Notes: a model not told the origin generated them from the sequence alone. DNA of 64,000 bases from Spirometra erinaceieuropaei (GCA_902702965.1 CACRXP010000119.1:523140-587139), one strand, 5' to 3'. Positions 49,720 to 61,665 are shown, counted from the stretch's first letter. Made by a program: numbers and translations.

Positions 49720-49800
49720 TTACCAGATTTTCTTGCTATTAAATCACACCAACTCAAAATAATTAAGTAGGTCCACAATATTGTGTCAATCAGGTACGGC
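49465..49800. repeat. short local direct repeats
   Basis: TGTGCCTTTGACGTACCT occurs near 49468 and 49569. A related pair of about 35 bp (CTACTCAAAACTATTAGGTAGGTC and CAACTCAAAATAATTAAGTAGGTCC) is separated by about 95 bp. Diverged tandem duplication of unknown nature. Confidence 0.4.
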
Positions 49801-49840
49801 TACATAACCACATCTTACACAAGTGAACGTTAAATTGCTC

Positions 49841-50071
49841 TCAGGATGGAGTCCTAAAGGTTCCCTGTTCGGGAAGCTGTTGCGTCCTATATGCTTTGGC
49901 AACATGTGACAGGAATATTTCGTCAGCTTGCTTTGGGCCAACGCTGTCTAACGACATCGGTTCTCTTCCATGGAGAGTCCGTTTCAGTCTGCTCCAAAAG
50001 GCCTCTATCGCAATGGTGTGTTTCCCTGTGGTCGAAATCTTGAGGAGCTTGGTTCTCAGGCCCGCAATCCA
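49841..50071 (-). mobile_element. Merlin/ISXO2-like DDE transposase relic, C-terminal end
   Basis: The minus-strand frame between two stops reads WIAGLRTKLLKISTTGKH, continuing TIAIEAFWSRLKRTLHG. The TG.HT..IE.FW...K signature contains the last catalytic Glu of ISXO2-like transposases, the domain used by Merlin DNA transposons. The two upstream Asp regions were not found. A frame ending GTFRTPS and a stop follows. A single-domain relic. Confidence 0.5.
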
Positions 50072-50544
50072 TTAGCAAGCGCAATGACCGTCCGGTGCCA
50101 TATTTAGTGCTGAGACATTCCCTGAGCAGGGAAATCAGTCACGTGGGGAGGGCGCAGGCGGTCAACTATCCCGGTGACAGTGGGTCAAATGGCCGAGTAA
50201 TTATGAGAGAGAGAGAGGAAGTCGCTTTATTTTTAAATCATAAGTTCAAAATCTTCAGCAAAAATTGGCTCAATTCACTATGGGCAGTAAATAAGTTAAT
50301 AGATTACCCAAAGTCAAAGGTTACCAGAAAGAAACGATTATTATGAGGAGAGTTCAAGTCTTAGCTTCTGCACTTCTATCTCTTCGCACGTAAGATAGCG
50401 CGACATCCAACAGGGATGATGAAACTGCGACAATTAACGACTCGGACGCGGTCTGACGAGATATGATCGCATCAATGACGACTCTCAGGGTAATCGCGAG
50501 AGCTGTCATTTATGGTACGCATGACGTCCCATGGCAGCTACGTA

Positions 50545-50660
50545 CTATAAATACAACAGTCTTCGCGCTGCCACTACCCTTATCTGCGACTGTCTTTGAT
50601 GATCAGTTCGAGCGAGAATCCGAAACGTCAGGCCAATAAACTTCTTATTGCAGTGATCGC
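50545..50660 (+). repeat. dispersed repeat R-C, best copy
   Basis: CTATAAATACAACAGTCTTCGC is followed by CCCTTATCTGCGACTGTCTTTGATGA, then GAGCGAGAATCCGAAACGTC and AGGCCAATAAA. The second half recurs at 31624-31680 and a degenerate version at 3160-3260. A TATA-like start and a TGATGA...CGAAAC arrangement are visible. The last is reminiscent of a hammerhead ribozyme core, but the conserved C of CTGATGA is absent. Confidence 0.45.
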
Positions 50661-51284
50661 CTCTTCTGCTTTTGAACTGCTTCCTGAACCTCGCCCGTTC
50701 GCCTCCGTTGACTGTAAACTGTACACTGCTGACGCATTTGGTGTCCACACTGGCAGTTCGCCACATTAGATGGCAGTCCCCCTGATTGGCAGTATTCTAC
50801 TACCTCCAGTTTATAGCTTTGGCCATTTCTTCCGCTTCCGTCAGAAAATCTATTTGTTGTTGTCTGGCTTTTCTGCGACATGCAGCCGTTGTTCCGTATT
50901 TTGGGAGCAAAAAATAAACATTATTACTTACTCTGCTTATTAATACATTTTACTGTTGTACGTAACCTTTGCATATATATTTTTGTTTTTCCAAACTTTT
51001 TGATATAACATTACAAAGTTGCCTAGTTTTGCACACACGAACATGCTATCATCCTGAAGTTATTAAACACTTTTCGTACTCATTAGAGAATATTTCCATA
51101 GCTCCTCTAACATTCATGTGCACGATGTTGCCTCACAGTGAATTTTCACAGTTGCACTATTTGACACCTACTGTTTTTTCCGGTTGGTTGTTCATCCTTT
51201 TCTTTTCTGACCTGACTTAAATTTGCCATTAATGGTTAATTCGAATGCCATTTATTTACTGGGAGCTGCTTTTCCTCTATTTTT

Positions 51285-51450
51285 TTCAATTAACGCGCAC
51301 AATTGCGTCACCATATCTTGGCGTAGGGGAAGGATTTGAGCGAAAATCTATTTATTTTTGATGTTTTATTACATTCGCTTCGTTCCCACTCTGCGGTGAC
51401 GTCCCACTAGTAAAATCCCTGTTATCACCATTCCCCGTATAACAAAGGCC
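51285..51450. mobile_element. partial, diverged copy of the miniature element
   Basis: AACGCGCACAATTGCGTCACCATA and ACTAGTAAAATCCCTGTTATCACCATTC match the interior of copy 1 (44875-45000). The termini were not recognised. Confidence 0.5.
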
Positions 51451-54400
51451 TGAAATTACTGGTAGCGAGGTGAGGATACACAACCAGCCTTTGCCGAAGA
51501 ACCGATCTTCAACTTTGCAAGGAAGATTTATGTCATGTTTCAGCGTGATTATCCTGAAATAGTTTTCTGCTCAGTGTTCGGAAGTCAGTTTATTGTGTCT
51601 TTTGTTTAACGTCCTCTCTCACATTGTACGGTTGCTAGAGACAGTTTCAGCATGATATTAAATAGTTCTCAGCTTTCAAGAATATCAGTATACCTGCGTA
51701 GCCCACACAATTAAGCAGCAGTGAAAGCCATTTAATTTGGCGACTATGTCGGTATCAACGACAACATGACTTCCTCGAAAGTCGAACTCTGAAATTCTGA
51801 TATCTCAACCTTCAATATTCGCAGGCCGATAAAGCTAGAACATTTCTGGGTGCATGAGGGGCGAAGTAGTAAAGATGAGGCACCTAACAGCATGGTTTTT
51901 TTACCAGATCGAGGACCATTTTCGCTGAGTCGTAGGTTGCTTTCAGTAGATGTAAACGCCAAATCGAGCTTAGACGAATTCACATAAAACCAAGTGTTTA
52001 GGTTACTAAGCGGAGACACGGCGTCTTCCAATGATTAGAGTGATTAGCCTGCCATCAGATGAGTCAACACCAGCGCTCGCGGATCATGCTAACTACTTGC
52101 CCAATGGTGCATTCAAGTCTGCAAAAATTACCGCTTTCTGGCAGTGCATTGTGCGCAGTTGTAAGTCCTCTTTTCCTTAAGAAACGTTTGACTAAGACAA
52201 AAGTGAGCGCCCCATGTATCATCAGTTAGTTAATTCCATAATAACAAATTATTTTCTCTCATTTGGGGGAGTCAGAAAGGTCGCCGTGAGCATGATAATT
52301 TACTTGGCAGAGTTTCCTGACAGTGAAAATTACATCAACCGTTAACTAGTGTTCTAGCGCGTCGTTGGTCCATGTACACATTCTTATGCTGTACTTATGA
52401 GTGAACAGCTCTAGATAACATCACTCCTTAAGCGGTCTGTTGTAAAATCAATGTTCTGAGTCATTTATTTAATTACGTCAAGTGGTCTTGTCCCAGAGAA
52501 CCTCTCGAAAAATAGTAGTCGAACTTTCTTATGCTATAGACCGGAGGCAGTCTCATGAAGTACATATAAGGCTTCCTCAGATGTATTTATGGTCTGTAGG
52601 CCACTATCCTGCCTATGAAACAACAATAAGAAAACTCTGTAGCTTCATCCGGCCGAATATATGATCTATTTCATGAAATCGACAAATGAGCTCCTGTGAA
52701 AGTATACCGTTTTTTCGAGCACGGTGATATTTAATCACGAAGACTTCGCTGTTGACATTCTCTAAGCGTGCCTCCGGTGAAACAATGCCAGCTCTTCAAA
52801 AGCCGTACTGTCCGTTTAAGAGGAGTGCCTTTAAGTTTAGACCAGACTGAAGTCTGCTTTCACAGCCAAGTTATCCGGCTAATCTATTTTCCTATCCCGC
52901 TCGAAGTGTCTTTGACTCTGAGGTCATGCGAATCGGCTTGGAAATAATCTGCACGCGTATGTAGCGACCATAAACTGATCTAGGTCATTGCACATTATAC
53001 CGACCCGACAGTTTTACTTGGACGAGTCAACTGATCTTAAGCCAGCAGTTCAATAGTGACAAAGCAGCTATGCGCCATAGGTTTCAGGCGGAAATACTAT
53101 CGGACCATTATCTATCTGGGGCATCAACGTATAGACTGGTGATTTATAACATTCTCCATAATTTAAAGCACATTTCACGACTTCGTAGAGTTTGCGTCTA
53201 AAATTTGATTTCAATGCGTTTGCATGTGTTTACATGTCGCCAAGTGAGGGCACAATATTTCAAGAAATAACGGGTATATTTACGAGTCAACTTCTTTTAC
53301 ATTTCGAAATATTTACTTTCTGATAATAACAGATATCCCACTCCGGGTGTGTAAATATGCATACTATGCGCTGTTTGGACACTAAAACTTTGAGTTTTTC
53401 AGTACAGTTATCAAACTCTGACTGGAACCTAGAGGGGGAATTTCTAATATATTTGTACGCCGTTCAGTCTTTGCAATGTCGACTGTACTGTAAATATATC
53501 AAATTCGAATGCTTACTGGAGGAAAAATATATACTCTTGTAGCCGTTTCGGCTTCCATTCGATTTTCGCTCGTCATCCACACACCGTCCTGTAATTAATT
53601 TGCGTCAATTTTCGCCTGCAAATTGTACAAGCTTCTGGGGTCGTCTGCTTACAGTCTTTCAGTTTCATGTCAAATAAAATTAACGTGCATCTTCGGGTTG
53701 TTTAAATTCGATTTGAACCTTCGTTATTTTGACTGCGTATGCATTCTTCCAGAGCAGAGTGCTGTAGAAACACCTTTCGATTGATGTTAAGACGTTTATC
53801 ATTTATACAAATAAAGTAACACAACAGCGTAATTAATGTCTTCAAATGTACATCTGTTCTTTAAAGACAGCCTACATAGCTTTTCTTGTTTACATAACGA
53901 TCAATAGCGTTAAGACTGAAAATCCAGTTCCTCAGAGGGTAAGATCTACTGTTCTGTAGAATTTACGCTAATGAATTAACGACTTCCCTATCCATAACTA
54001 CTTTTGCATTCCTATACTACAAGACTTAGTATCGGATTAAGTTGTGAATTATGGCCTTCAGGTTAATGATTGCAAGGCGTAGCCTAAGGTAAATGAAGAC
54101 ATGTTTGAATATATTCTGTATGAAGCAGATGGAATATTTTGTACGCCAGTATAAATGTATAAACGCGACTGATCCTCATCAACTCCCAATTCACCCAAGT
54201 TTAATTATCTGCCTTTTTAGTACAGATAGATTTTATTACACTGTGTTATGAAACCAAACGAAACTGAACAGTTAAGAAGTGCTATATTGACTTATCGGCA
54301 ATAAACCAACTGTATTTGAGTCCTTTGGTGTTAATTCTAACCAATCGGCGCTTGCTGTGCAGATTTTGACACGTCTTCGAGGTTTGATAAGCATTTGCTG

Positions 54401-54861
54401 CAGTCCTCAGAGAACACAGTGCGCAGAGCCAGGTGAGTGTAGTTAGCCGACGGTTCCAGCTGCAAGATTATTTTGAAGTGAGTTTTCACATCATACGCAG
54501 TCTTTTATAAAAAAATAACACTATAAAATATCCGTAGTAACTAAATATGCAATGAGAGTCAGAAGTTACGGTAAACTGATATGCTTTTCACGGTTGCAAC
54601 GAGACGTAAGCTCTAAACGAAAGAACCGTACACGTTTTTACGAGATGTCCACTAAAGCAAAGTCAAAGTAGAAGGTATGATCTCGTTTGTAAGTAGGACT
54701 GTAAAGATAATTATCGTTCTTTTTGGATTTGTGGGCTGTCAGCTACCAAAAGTGTGAAAAAAATTGATGCGGCACTTCTTTTCCATTACTCGCTTTCACT
54801 TGATTTCTTAATTTTCGACTAATCCGAAATAAAAAGCCCTCAAGTGGGACCTGTTGGAGAA
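51450..54861. other. no recognised gene or repeat
   Basis: A/T-rich sequence upstream of the TRPM-like start. No exon, promoter element or repeat can be supported. Confidence 0.4.
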
Positions 54862-54912
54862 ATGGCGCCGGCCGAAGAGCCAGAATCCAACGATGAACAA
54901 GCTGGAGAGAAG
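54862..54912 (+). CDS. TRPM-like channel, candidate first coding exon
   Basis: ATG followed by APAEEPESNDEQAGEK and the donor GTAAGG, phase 0. It is the nearest ATG and gives an acidic N-terminus. GEK joined to NF of the next exon recreates the EKNF motif near the start of TRPM proteins. The intron after it would be only 53 nt, typical of small 5' introns in flatworm genes. No upstream exon was seen. Confidence 0.5.
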
Positions 54913-54965
54913 GTAAGGCAAATATGCTCTTTAACCTCGTAAAGCTTCTCCCTTTTGCAGAAGAG

Positions 54966-55057
54966 AATTTTGCTTTCAAACAATGCAAGTATTTTATCGA
55001 TGAAAGCGGGGGTGGGGACGACGTTCTACATGATCAGGAAGACAAAGCGAAAAGAAG
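54966..55057 (+). CDS. TRPM-like channel, exon 2
   Basis: With the acceptor at 54965 (GCAGAAGAG) the frame gives NFAFKQCKYFIDESGGG and a charged tail to KAKR, ending in phase 2 before GTATGC. EKNF..FK.C.YFI matches the IEKNFKKREC.Y.I start of TRPM channels. The better-looking acceptor at 54960 would shift the frame and lose the motif, so the exact boundary is open. Confidence 0.45.
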
Positions 55058-57519
55058 GTATGCATTGGCTTTAATCAGCTTTAGACTGGTCTTGGCCAAT
55101 AAGGTGTTACTGTGGAGAATATGAGGAAAACCACCCACGTACGGATGTATTTTTCAAATGTGAAGTCTCCCAAATGACGTTTAGGATTAGTTGAGTCAGA
55201 TCCCGGTCCCTGGAACAAGGATTTTTTCCAACTCCAATTCCCAACAAATGCTTACGGTACAATTTCATATGGTGACAGAAGAAATACTAATGGAACCTCG
55301 AGTGTAAGTATTTTCCCGCATATCCCATTGATGTTTTTGAAAAAATCCCCGTCAGACTTCTTAATTTCGCTCCTAAATGGTTTTTTAACATGTATATATA
55401 AAAATCAAAGAGAACAACAGAAACAAATGTCAGCGTCTGCAAAAGCCTCCTTATTAGCCCATATTTTAACGTTGAGTATAGACACTTAGCCTTTTTGCGA
55501 ACGAACTAGCTCCGATTAGATGCCAAGTGCACTCTCACGTAAATTTAAGTTTGCGAGAAAGTTAAGTGGTAAATACTTAAAAGTGTCTTTTCTAGTAGGA
55601 GTTACTTAATGCTATTTTTCTTCGAATGTTCTACTTTTAAACTTTTGTTCAGCTCCTAGAAAAGATGCGGCATTTTTGTAAAACTTATAAAAGTTTGAGG
55701 GAAGTTTAATGCAGGTTCGGAATCAAAAGGATTGACCGCGTGAGGATGCAATGTTGAGTAACCAGGAAAATAATCGCAAAACCTTTTCCATTGCCTGGTT
55801 TATGTCGTCCGGAAGAGATTCTTCCCGGACTTTACAAAAATGACACTAGTTAAAATTACTACTCAACTGCCTTGCAAGTTGTCGGTTGATTAACGACGCC
55901 TACAGAAGCTCTGTCATAATTTAGAACACGACACAATATGAATATCTTCTGCTCCTTTTGACGGCAGTAAAGTACTCTCCGAACCTCATGTCTGAAATAA
56001 ATTTTCTTATAACAAAAGTTTTTTGACGAAAGGTAGCTATGGATAGGTGCTTTATGATGGCAAATCCATTCATCTCTTCGCATATTTGTGATGAGTGTAC
56101 TCCGCACTGACGACACGCTACGTCCAATATTGACCGTTCTGAAGCTTTATAAGCAGTATTAATAATTTTGCTGTCATTACCTTACTTGATCAACCGCTCA
56201 TGCGTTTCAAAGCTGGCTAAGACCACAATATGCCATGCTTCCACACGCAAAATTTAAAGACGTGATTTAGTAGAAAATGACCACAGAAACTCGGGAGCTT
56301 CCACACCCATTCTATAAGAGTGGTAAACTTTTTAGGTTATCTCAAGCCCCTTAGAAATTTTGCGTCATTACAAATAATCAATTTTAGAGGGAATAGCTGT
56401 TTTGGGGCTTGGAACGTGTTTATCTGTAAGCACCACTGACGTCATGCATACACGTAATAACCTGCTATTATATCGTATATTTATCTGTAGGGCTACTTTA
56501 TCTAATTAACCCTTTTTACTCAAAACAAACCTGCATAGAACTTTAGACTTGCTACAGTCCTGCTATCCTTGTTGAGTGCGAATTCTTCTACAAGACGACC
56601 GTCTTTGTAGGCATGTTTTCTAGTTATATTCGAAAGTATGCTATGAATCCTTCAACAAAAAATGTACGTATTTTAATTGGAAGGAAGTCAGTATTTTACA
56701 CATGGACGAAGAGAAAATGTATCAAAGCACGCTAACATCTGGAGAACCAAACGGTCCCCATTTTAAATCTCATTTCTGAATGATGCGGTTATGACCCATG
56801 GCAGAACTGTTTTGAAATCTGAAAAAACATGTCGGCATGGGGTCCCTCTGAGTTCGGCTTCGTATTCGTTCCAACCCAAAAAATCATCGATGCGCTGCTT
56901 GGAAAGCTGTAATTTTGATTGTATGCAACTATAGAGTGAAAAATACGAAAAGGCCACTGGAGACAATTCTCTAGAGTGGACAGTGTTGTTCCGTGTGTCT
57001 ACACGCGATACTTCGGGTCTCACTTGTGTAAACCTAAGTGTTACTTTCGAGTGAGTGAACATAATGTTTAGAGTATGCTCCCTTTTCACAGTTGCTTACT
57101 ACTGATGTCTTAGATGCAGTGCATCCTGGCCGTATATGACCCTTAAATCCGATCAGTTTTTAGGCATCATTATGTAAATTTATTTTCTTATCAATAAATA
57201 GCATGTTACTACAGGGGACTTGGGATAGTAACTCGAGCTCGACAGTTTCCGTATACATAGAAACGCATTAAGTCCTAGACACTGCCAAGTAAGCGTCGTA
57301 TTGCGAGCAATTTTAAGCTGAATTTTCGGGCCTGCCTTATGCAATCCAAGTTCAAAAACGTTTAAAGGATCAACGCAACTGTTCCTTACCCACAATGCTT
57401 ACTTATTCACAGCTAGAATTAAGTGCCATTTAATGTTGCATATGTATTTAAATGCAACCCAGCGTCGGCAAGAGACTATATAAACCTAGTAGAATTAATA
57501 TTACCTGTCATTTTTTCAG

Positions 57520-57547
57520 ACATTTTGAAAATGATTATAGCTCACCC
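57520..57547 (+). CDS. TRPM-like channel, possible 28-nt micro-exon
   Basis: ATTTTTTCAG precedes one base finishing the codon split at 55057, then nine codons (HFENDYSSP) and GTGAAA in phase 0. Both phases fit the neighbours. HFEN...FVRL resembles the I.FE....K.YVRL stretch of TRPM proteins. A miniature transposon duplication starts only 6 bases into the following intron. Confidence 0.35.
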
Positions 57548-57552
57548 GTGAA

Positions 57553-57964
57553 ATAATTCCGGCAACGGTGTAGAGAAGGACCCCGCTTAACTGTAGGTAG
57601 ACTGCGGATCGCGCCATACGTGATTTATGGTAAAGGAAGTTTTATGGATGAGGCAGCACGCTAGACAGGAAGCTGACAAAATGAAAGAACTCACAGAAAT
57701 TGCCCGGATTTATGACGAAAGTCTTATCCTATTCTATTGTACGACGACGGAAATGAGAGTAGTAATCGAACAAGAAATAAAAAATAAATTTTACAAAATA
57801 ACGGATTTTGAGTTAAGATGTGAAGTCGTGGGGAGTAATCGTTGTCGACAGTGTAATTTATGCAACAGCCTGCAAATGTACGCCAAGATAAAACCCCATG
57901 TGCCTCGATCCACAGTCTGCAGGCCGTTAAGTGGGCTTCTGCTCCATACTGTTGCCATAATTGC
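57553..57964. mobile_element. miniature inverted-repeat element, copy 2 (57561-57956) with 8-bp target duplication
   Basis: A 396-bp element in opposite orientation to copy 1. The termini GGCAACGGTGTAGAGAAGGA (left) and GGCAACAGTATGGAGCAGAA (right, reverse complement) pair for about 50 bp. The flanks are ATAATTCC (57553-57560) and ATAATTGC (57957-57964), a duplication with one mismatch. It contains a meaningless 114-codon frame. It lies in a TRPM-like intron. Confidence 0.85.
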
Positions 57965-58139
57965 AAAATAGACGTAGCATCTTGTTTCTATCTATAAGAT
58001 ATTTGCAGCTTCTCTACACTTGAAGGATACCATCACTTCGCTCAATTTACTGCCCTACTAATGCAGTGTTGGCTGGTCACTGGTAAATCCTGGCCAATTT
58101 AAAAGTGCTTCGTATACCTGTGAGGCTGGGTTTATATCT

Positions 58140-58640
58140 AGAGCAGCAAAATACCTTTGACTTTGACGTTATCTACAAATGATAACAGTTTGGCCATCAC
58201 AAGCGATGAGGTCCACCGCCTGTCCCTCTGAGTGGGCGCAGTACCGATGGCTTGCGCGTCGATCATTCTATAGTTAGACAAACTTATGCGACACCAGCCG
58301 AACACTCTCCTCCCCAACCCACATTGCTCCGAAGCCAAAATGGTGTTAAGACGACTGAACGTGGGCCCTGGCGCAAAACCTGATAAAGCTAAGCAGCCTG
58401 TCTACGCGTTTCACACATAAACTGATCCGCATAGTATGTGCCAGACTTTCATGAGGAGGAGGAAGGGGAAAAATCAGGTCTCACGTTCGTAAGAGTGCCA
58501 CAGACGCCCTCTCCGAGCCTCTGCAAATTGGTGATGGGAGTGGTTTCAGCGTCTGACGCGGTCTGAAGGTCTACTTCTAAGCCTGTCACCACACTCCCAT
58601 GCACTGCAATCCTTATAGGCTTTCACACAGTCTGCGCCGA
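58140..58640 (-). repeat. dispersed repeat R-A, copy 8, with flanking repeat
   Basis: In the same orientation as the 8790 copy: GAGGTCCACCGCCTGTCCCT, GCGTCGATCATTCTATAGTTAGACAAAC, CTCTCCTCCCCAACCCACA, TGGTGTTAAGACGACTGAAC. The part from 58430 carries the TTCGTAAGAGTGCCA type of junction seen near 10200. Confidence 0.6.
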
Positions 58641-58911
58641 TTAACTAAAGAATGCCGTGGGCAAATATGACCCCGTTTTGGTCTACCGCACCTCCAGGAT
58701 GGGCCATTGTTTCGGCTGCAGATAGCAGTTTCGTAAAGCGATATATAATATCCTCATGGTTTCAGAATGTTATAGCCATACTTTATATTCACCTGGTGAC
58801 GTAGGATGGGATTCTAACATACTGGATTGTTATGCGATTTACCAATTTTTGTGACTCAGTTGTTCTGCCACTCCTGTAGGCATATCAATTTTTATGTTCT
58901 TTTATTTTCAG

Positions 58912-59073
58912 TTCGTCCGTTTGGCAGATGTTCATGACAAAGCTGATGTTCTACTGTATTTGGAACAGGAATGTAAATTATTAGAGGGCGAGCCCCCACA
59001 AATGTGCATCGTAATGGCAGATACCTCCGACAACTATCAACTTCCAGAAGGAAAACTGAAACTGCTGGAAGGA
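58912..59073 (+). CDS. TRPM-like channel exon, homology region 1 (FVRL segment)
   Basis: The acceptor TTTTATTTTCAG is followed by FVRLADVHDKADVLLYLEQE, then PPQMCIVMADTSDNYQLPE and LLEG before GTAAAT, phase 0 at both ends. This follows the TRPM pattern YVR.S.DT.P..LL.L...EW.L..P.L.ISVHGG...F.L....K..L. The usual Gly-Gly is replaced by ADTSDN, so it is divergent. The joined LLEG|YLYSLAITT aligns with LGKGLIKAAVTT without gaps. The frame also runs on to a stop at 59115, an alternative short end. Confidence 0.65.
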
Positions 59074-60930
59074 GTAAATACATTATATTTTGGCTTACAG
59101 CTTTATCCGAAATAACAATTTATTTGCTGTTATGGGCATAGACTTACACTTCTCCTAATCGAGTCTTTTTGGGTGGTGTTCATTTTCAGGACAGACTAGA
59201 CATTTGTAAAGCACGTCTGCATGCAGTGCATGTGTTTGCCTTAAATAATTCAAAAAAGATGATTTTCACAACCTCTTGAGCATTTAATGCATATTTTGGT
59301 GGTTTTGAAGTAAAAAATGTTTGTAGATAATAAATAGCTAATTAGGTTTTGCCAGACAAGCTATAGTTGCTACTAACCCCCAATCTAACTCCAAAGTATG
59401 TCTGCCATAGCACAACAACGGTTGTTAGCGTTAGACGTAAACTTTGTGGTTAAATAAATTTCTAGAAACATGATGTGCCAAAATCAACTTGGATTTTCAA
59501 GCCTGAGACGGGGATCAAGGACTATTTAAATAAAACAACCATCTTGACCATACGTATATGCAGGGCTTGACCGTATTATGATCATAACACTCTTCATTGA
59601 AAACAAGATGTAAACCTAAAGCGACCCTTGGCCTTGGGAAAGAAGCAGAGGTACTAATCTGCTTCGAATATCAGGATATGCAAATTACTACATGGCCGAC
59701 TTCCGGATAATCAACCGATTTTGAAAAAATCGTGAGTTCAGACATTGCTTTCGGTTCCAACATGGTCGTAAGGAAAAAACAACATTGAAGCCAATTATCT
59801 ACGTCTGTCATCAGTGGCGAATTATAAATTGGGCAAAATAATTATGAGTTCTGTCGATGAGTGTAACATATCTGGTGTGTACCGTTAGAAACATTTCGCT
59901 TACAGATTTACACGTGCTCCACTTCCCGAGACGCAGGAAACCACTGCGGACTTCTCCTAAAACACTGAACACAAACAGACCACACAGTCGACAGAGCCCT
60001 AAGGTCAAACGCAATACCAGAGTTCCCAAAAGCCTCCCAGCAAGCTGTAGATCGGGATCTAGGAAATTATGAATTGCCCTATTTTAGCCTGAATAGAAAT
60101 AAGTTTATATGAAACTTGTCGCGTGTTACCACGTGGCCGAAAACTCGTAATGATAGTAGCAAATATATCCTAATGAATGTTAACTGAAATATATTTGGCC
60201 TCAGTTCACCATTTGGACATCAAAGTACGAGGCGTTTGATAAGCTGTTACCAAAGACTGAGTCGCTTTGTAGTTCGTTGTTTGAAACACACATAAGAAAT
60301 CAAGCAACGATAAAAAACACGCGGACGATTGTTTCCCGAAACAACGCATGGTGAAATGAAGGCAAATATTTCAGTTCCAGGTTTATGTAAGGAAGGAAGA
60401 AAGACATCGATCGAACACTAAACCATTTGTTTAACCCGAGTCTTCGAAAATTCAGAAAGAGGTAGCAATGTTTTCAGTGCTCCATATTCTCTTCTTCTCT
60501 GAACTCATGCTGAAATATCTGCACATACTTTGTATATTCAGGTAAAGTTTGTTGACAAAGTGGACAAATAATAAGTGCTGTTTATGCTTTATGCTGTACG
60601 TGGCAATACTCAATTGATAAAATTCACACTGGAGTACGATATTATTGCCTAGGTTTTCTTTATACATACATGTATCAGAAGTCGAAATAAAAACTTGCAG
60701 TTTTGCCAAAATTGCTGTGGTTTTATAACACTAAGTTGTCTACGTCATTCCGTTGCACTATGAACACGTACTATAAATAGGTTTAAGTGATGCCTGCTAT
60801 CGAACCGCTTAGTGCATACATGGACAACCAAAAAGAGTCTTTATTTAAGGAAAAAGTTTCACAAATGAATCTTTCGTGCAAGGGACAAATTCGTGAAAGA
60901 CGACTTTTGTCTTAAAGTGTTTTCTTGAAG

Positions 60931-61032
60931 AGACAAGGGATTGAAAAGATTTGTGTGAAATGTATAATCGGCCGACAATTCCCGCACCAAGCACATACAA
61001 ACAGACTCCTCCAGTTATTGATGAAGAACCGC
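60931..61032 (+). CDS. possible additional TRPM-like exon, placement unclear
   Basis: TTTTCTTGAAG precedes RQGIEKICVKCIIGRQFPHQ and 14 more codons, then GTAAGT, phase 0 at both ends if it starts at 60931. IC.KC..GR...H resembles the CCCGR....H motif that in TRPM proteins lies before the FVRL segment, not after it. In genomic order it would insert 34 residues into the SLOG-like region. It may be a cassette, a rearranged exon or chance. Confidence 0.3.
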
Positions 61033-61461
61033 GTAAGTGAATCGGGGAAAGAGCAGGAAAATGAACTGCATTCAAAAATTACTATCAAGTCTCCGGATGC
61101 CCATTATTTTCATAACATATAAAGCTCAGCTGCTTTTTGACTGCTTTGGTGATCAGAAATTTACTAATTTGTATTTCCGGTAGCCATTGTTCAGGTGATC
61201 GGGGATTTCTAAGGTTAATCAATATATCCTTGTAACTAAGACTAGGTTGGCCGAATTTGCGCCACATTTGGGACAGTACACTGAATCTTCAACGACTGAA
61301 ACAGAGTTATAAAGTTAAAAAGTTAAATATCTTATTTTAAACGACGCTTCAGAATGTAAAGTCGCCTTTGCAATGAGTGGAAAAGATACGTGTCTTATTA
61401 GTAATTTGTCTGTAAAAGTGATGTATACCTAAACTTATTTCAAACATTTGGCATCTTTCAG

Positions 61462-61665
61462 TATCTTTATTCCTTGGCAATCACCACGGAAGTAATATTC
61501 ATATCGAGTGGATTCAATACGGCGATTTCAAAACTAACGGGTCGAATTTGCCGACGAGCTTCAGAGTACCGTCAGGCAGAGAATGGAGATTGTTCCGATA
61601 AGTACCGTTCCATTGGAATTTTGCCATGGAGCAAGGTGAAGAAATCGGAAATTTTGGAAGCCAAG
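61462..61665 (+). CDS. TRPM-like channel exon, SLOG-like homology region
   Basis: The acceptor TTGGCATCTTTCAG is followed by YLYSLAITTEVIFISSGFNT, then AISKLTGR, a charged loop, YRSIGILPWSKV and EILEAK before GTATAG, phase 0. It matches the TRPM block AA.TTGAWI.TGG.NTGV..HVG.A and ICTIGIAPWG, which in TRPM2-type proteins forms a nucleotide-binding SLOG fold. The diagnostic GGxNTG is SGFNTA, so ligand binding is doubtful. It is the last recognised exon; a PLE starts 91 bp downstream. Confidence 0.7.

Noticed and set aside
57627..57971. 114-codon plus-strand frame
   Set aside because: It lies almost wholly inside the miniature inverted-repeat element copy 2.
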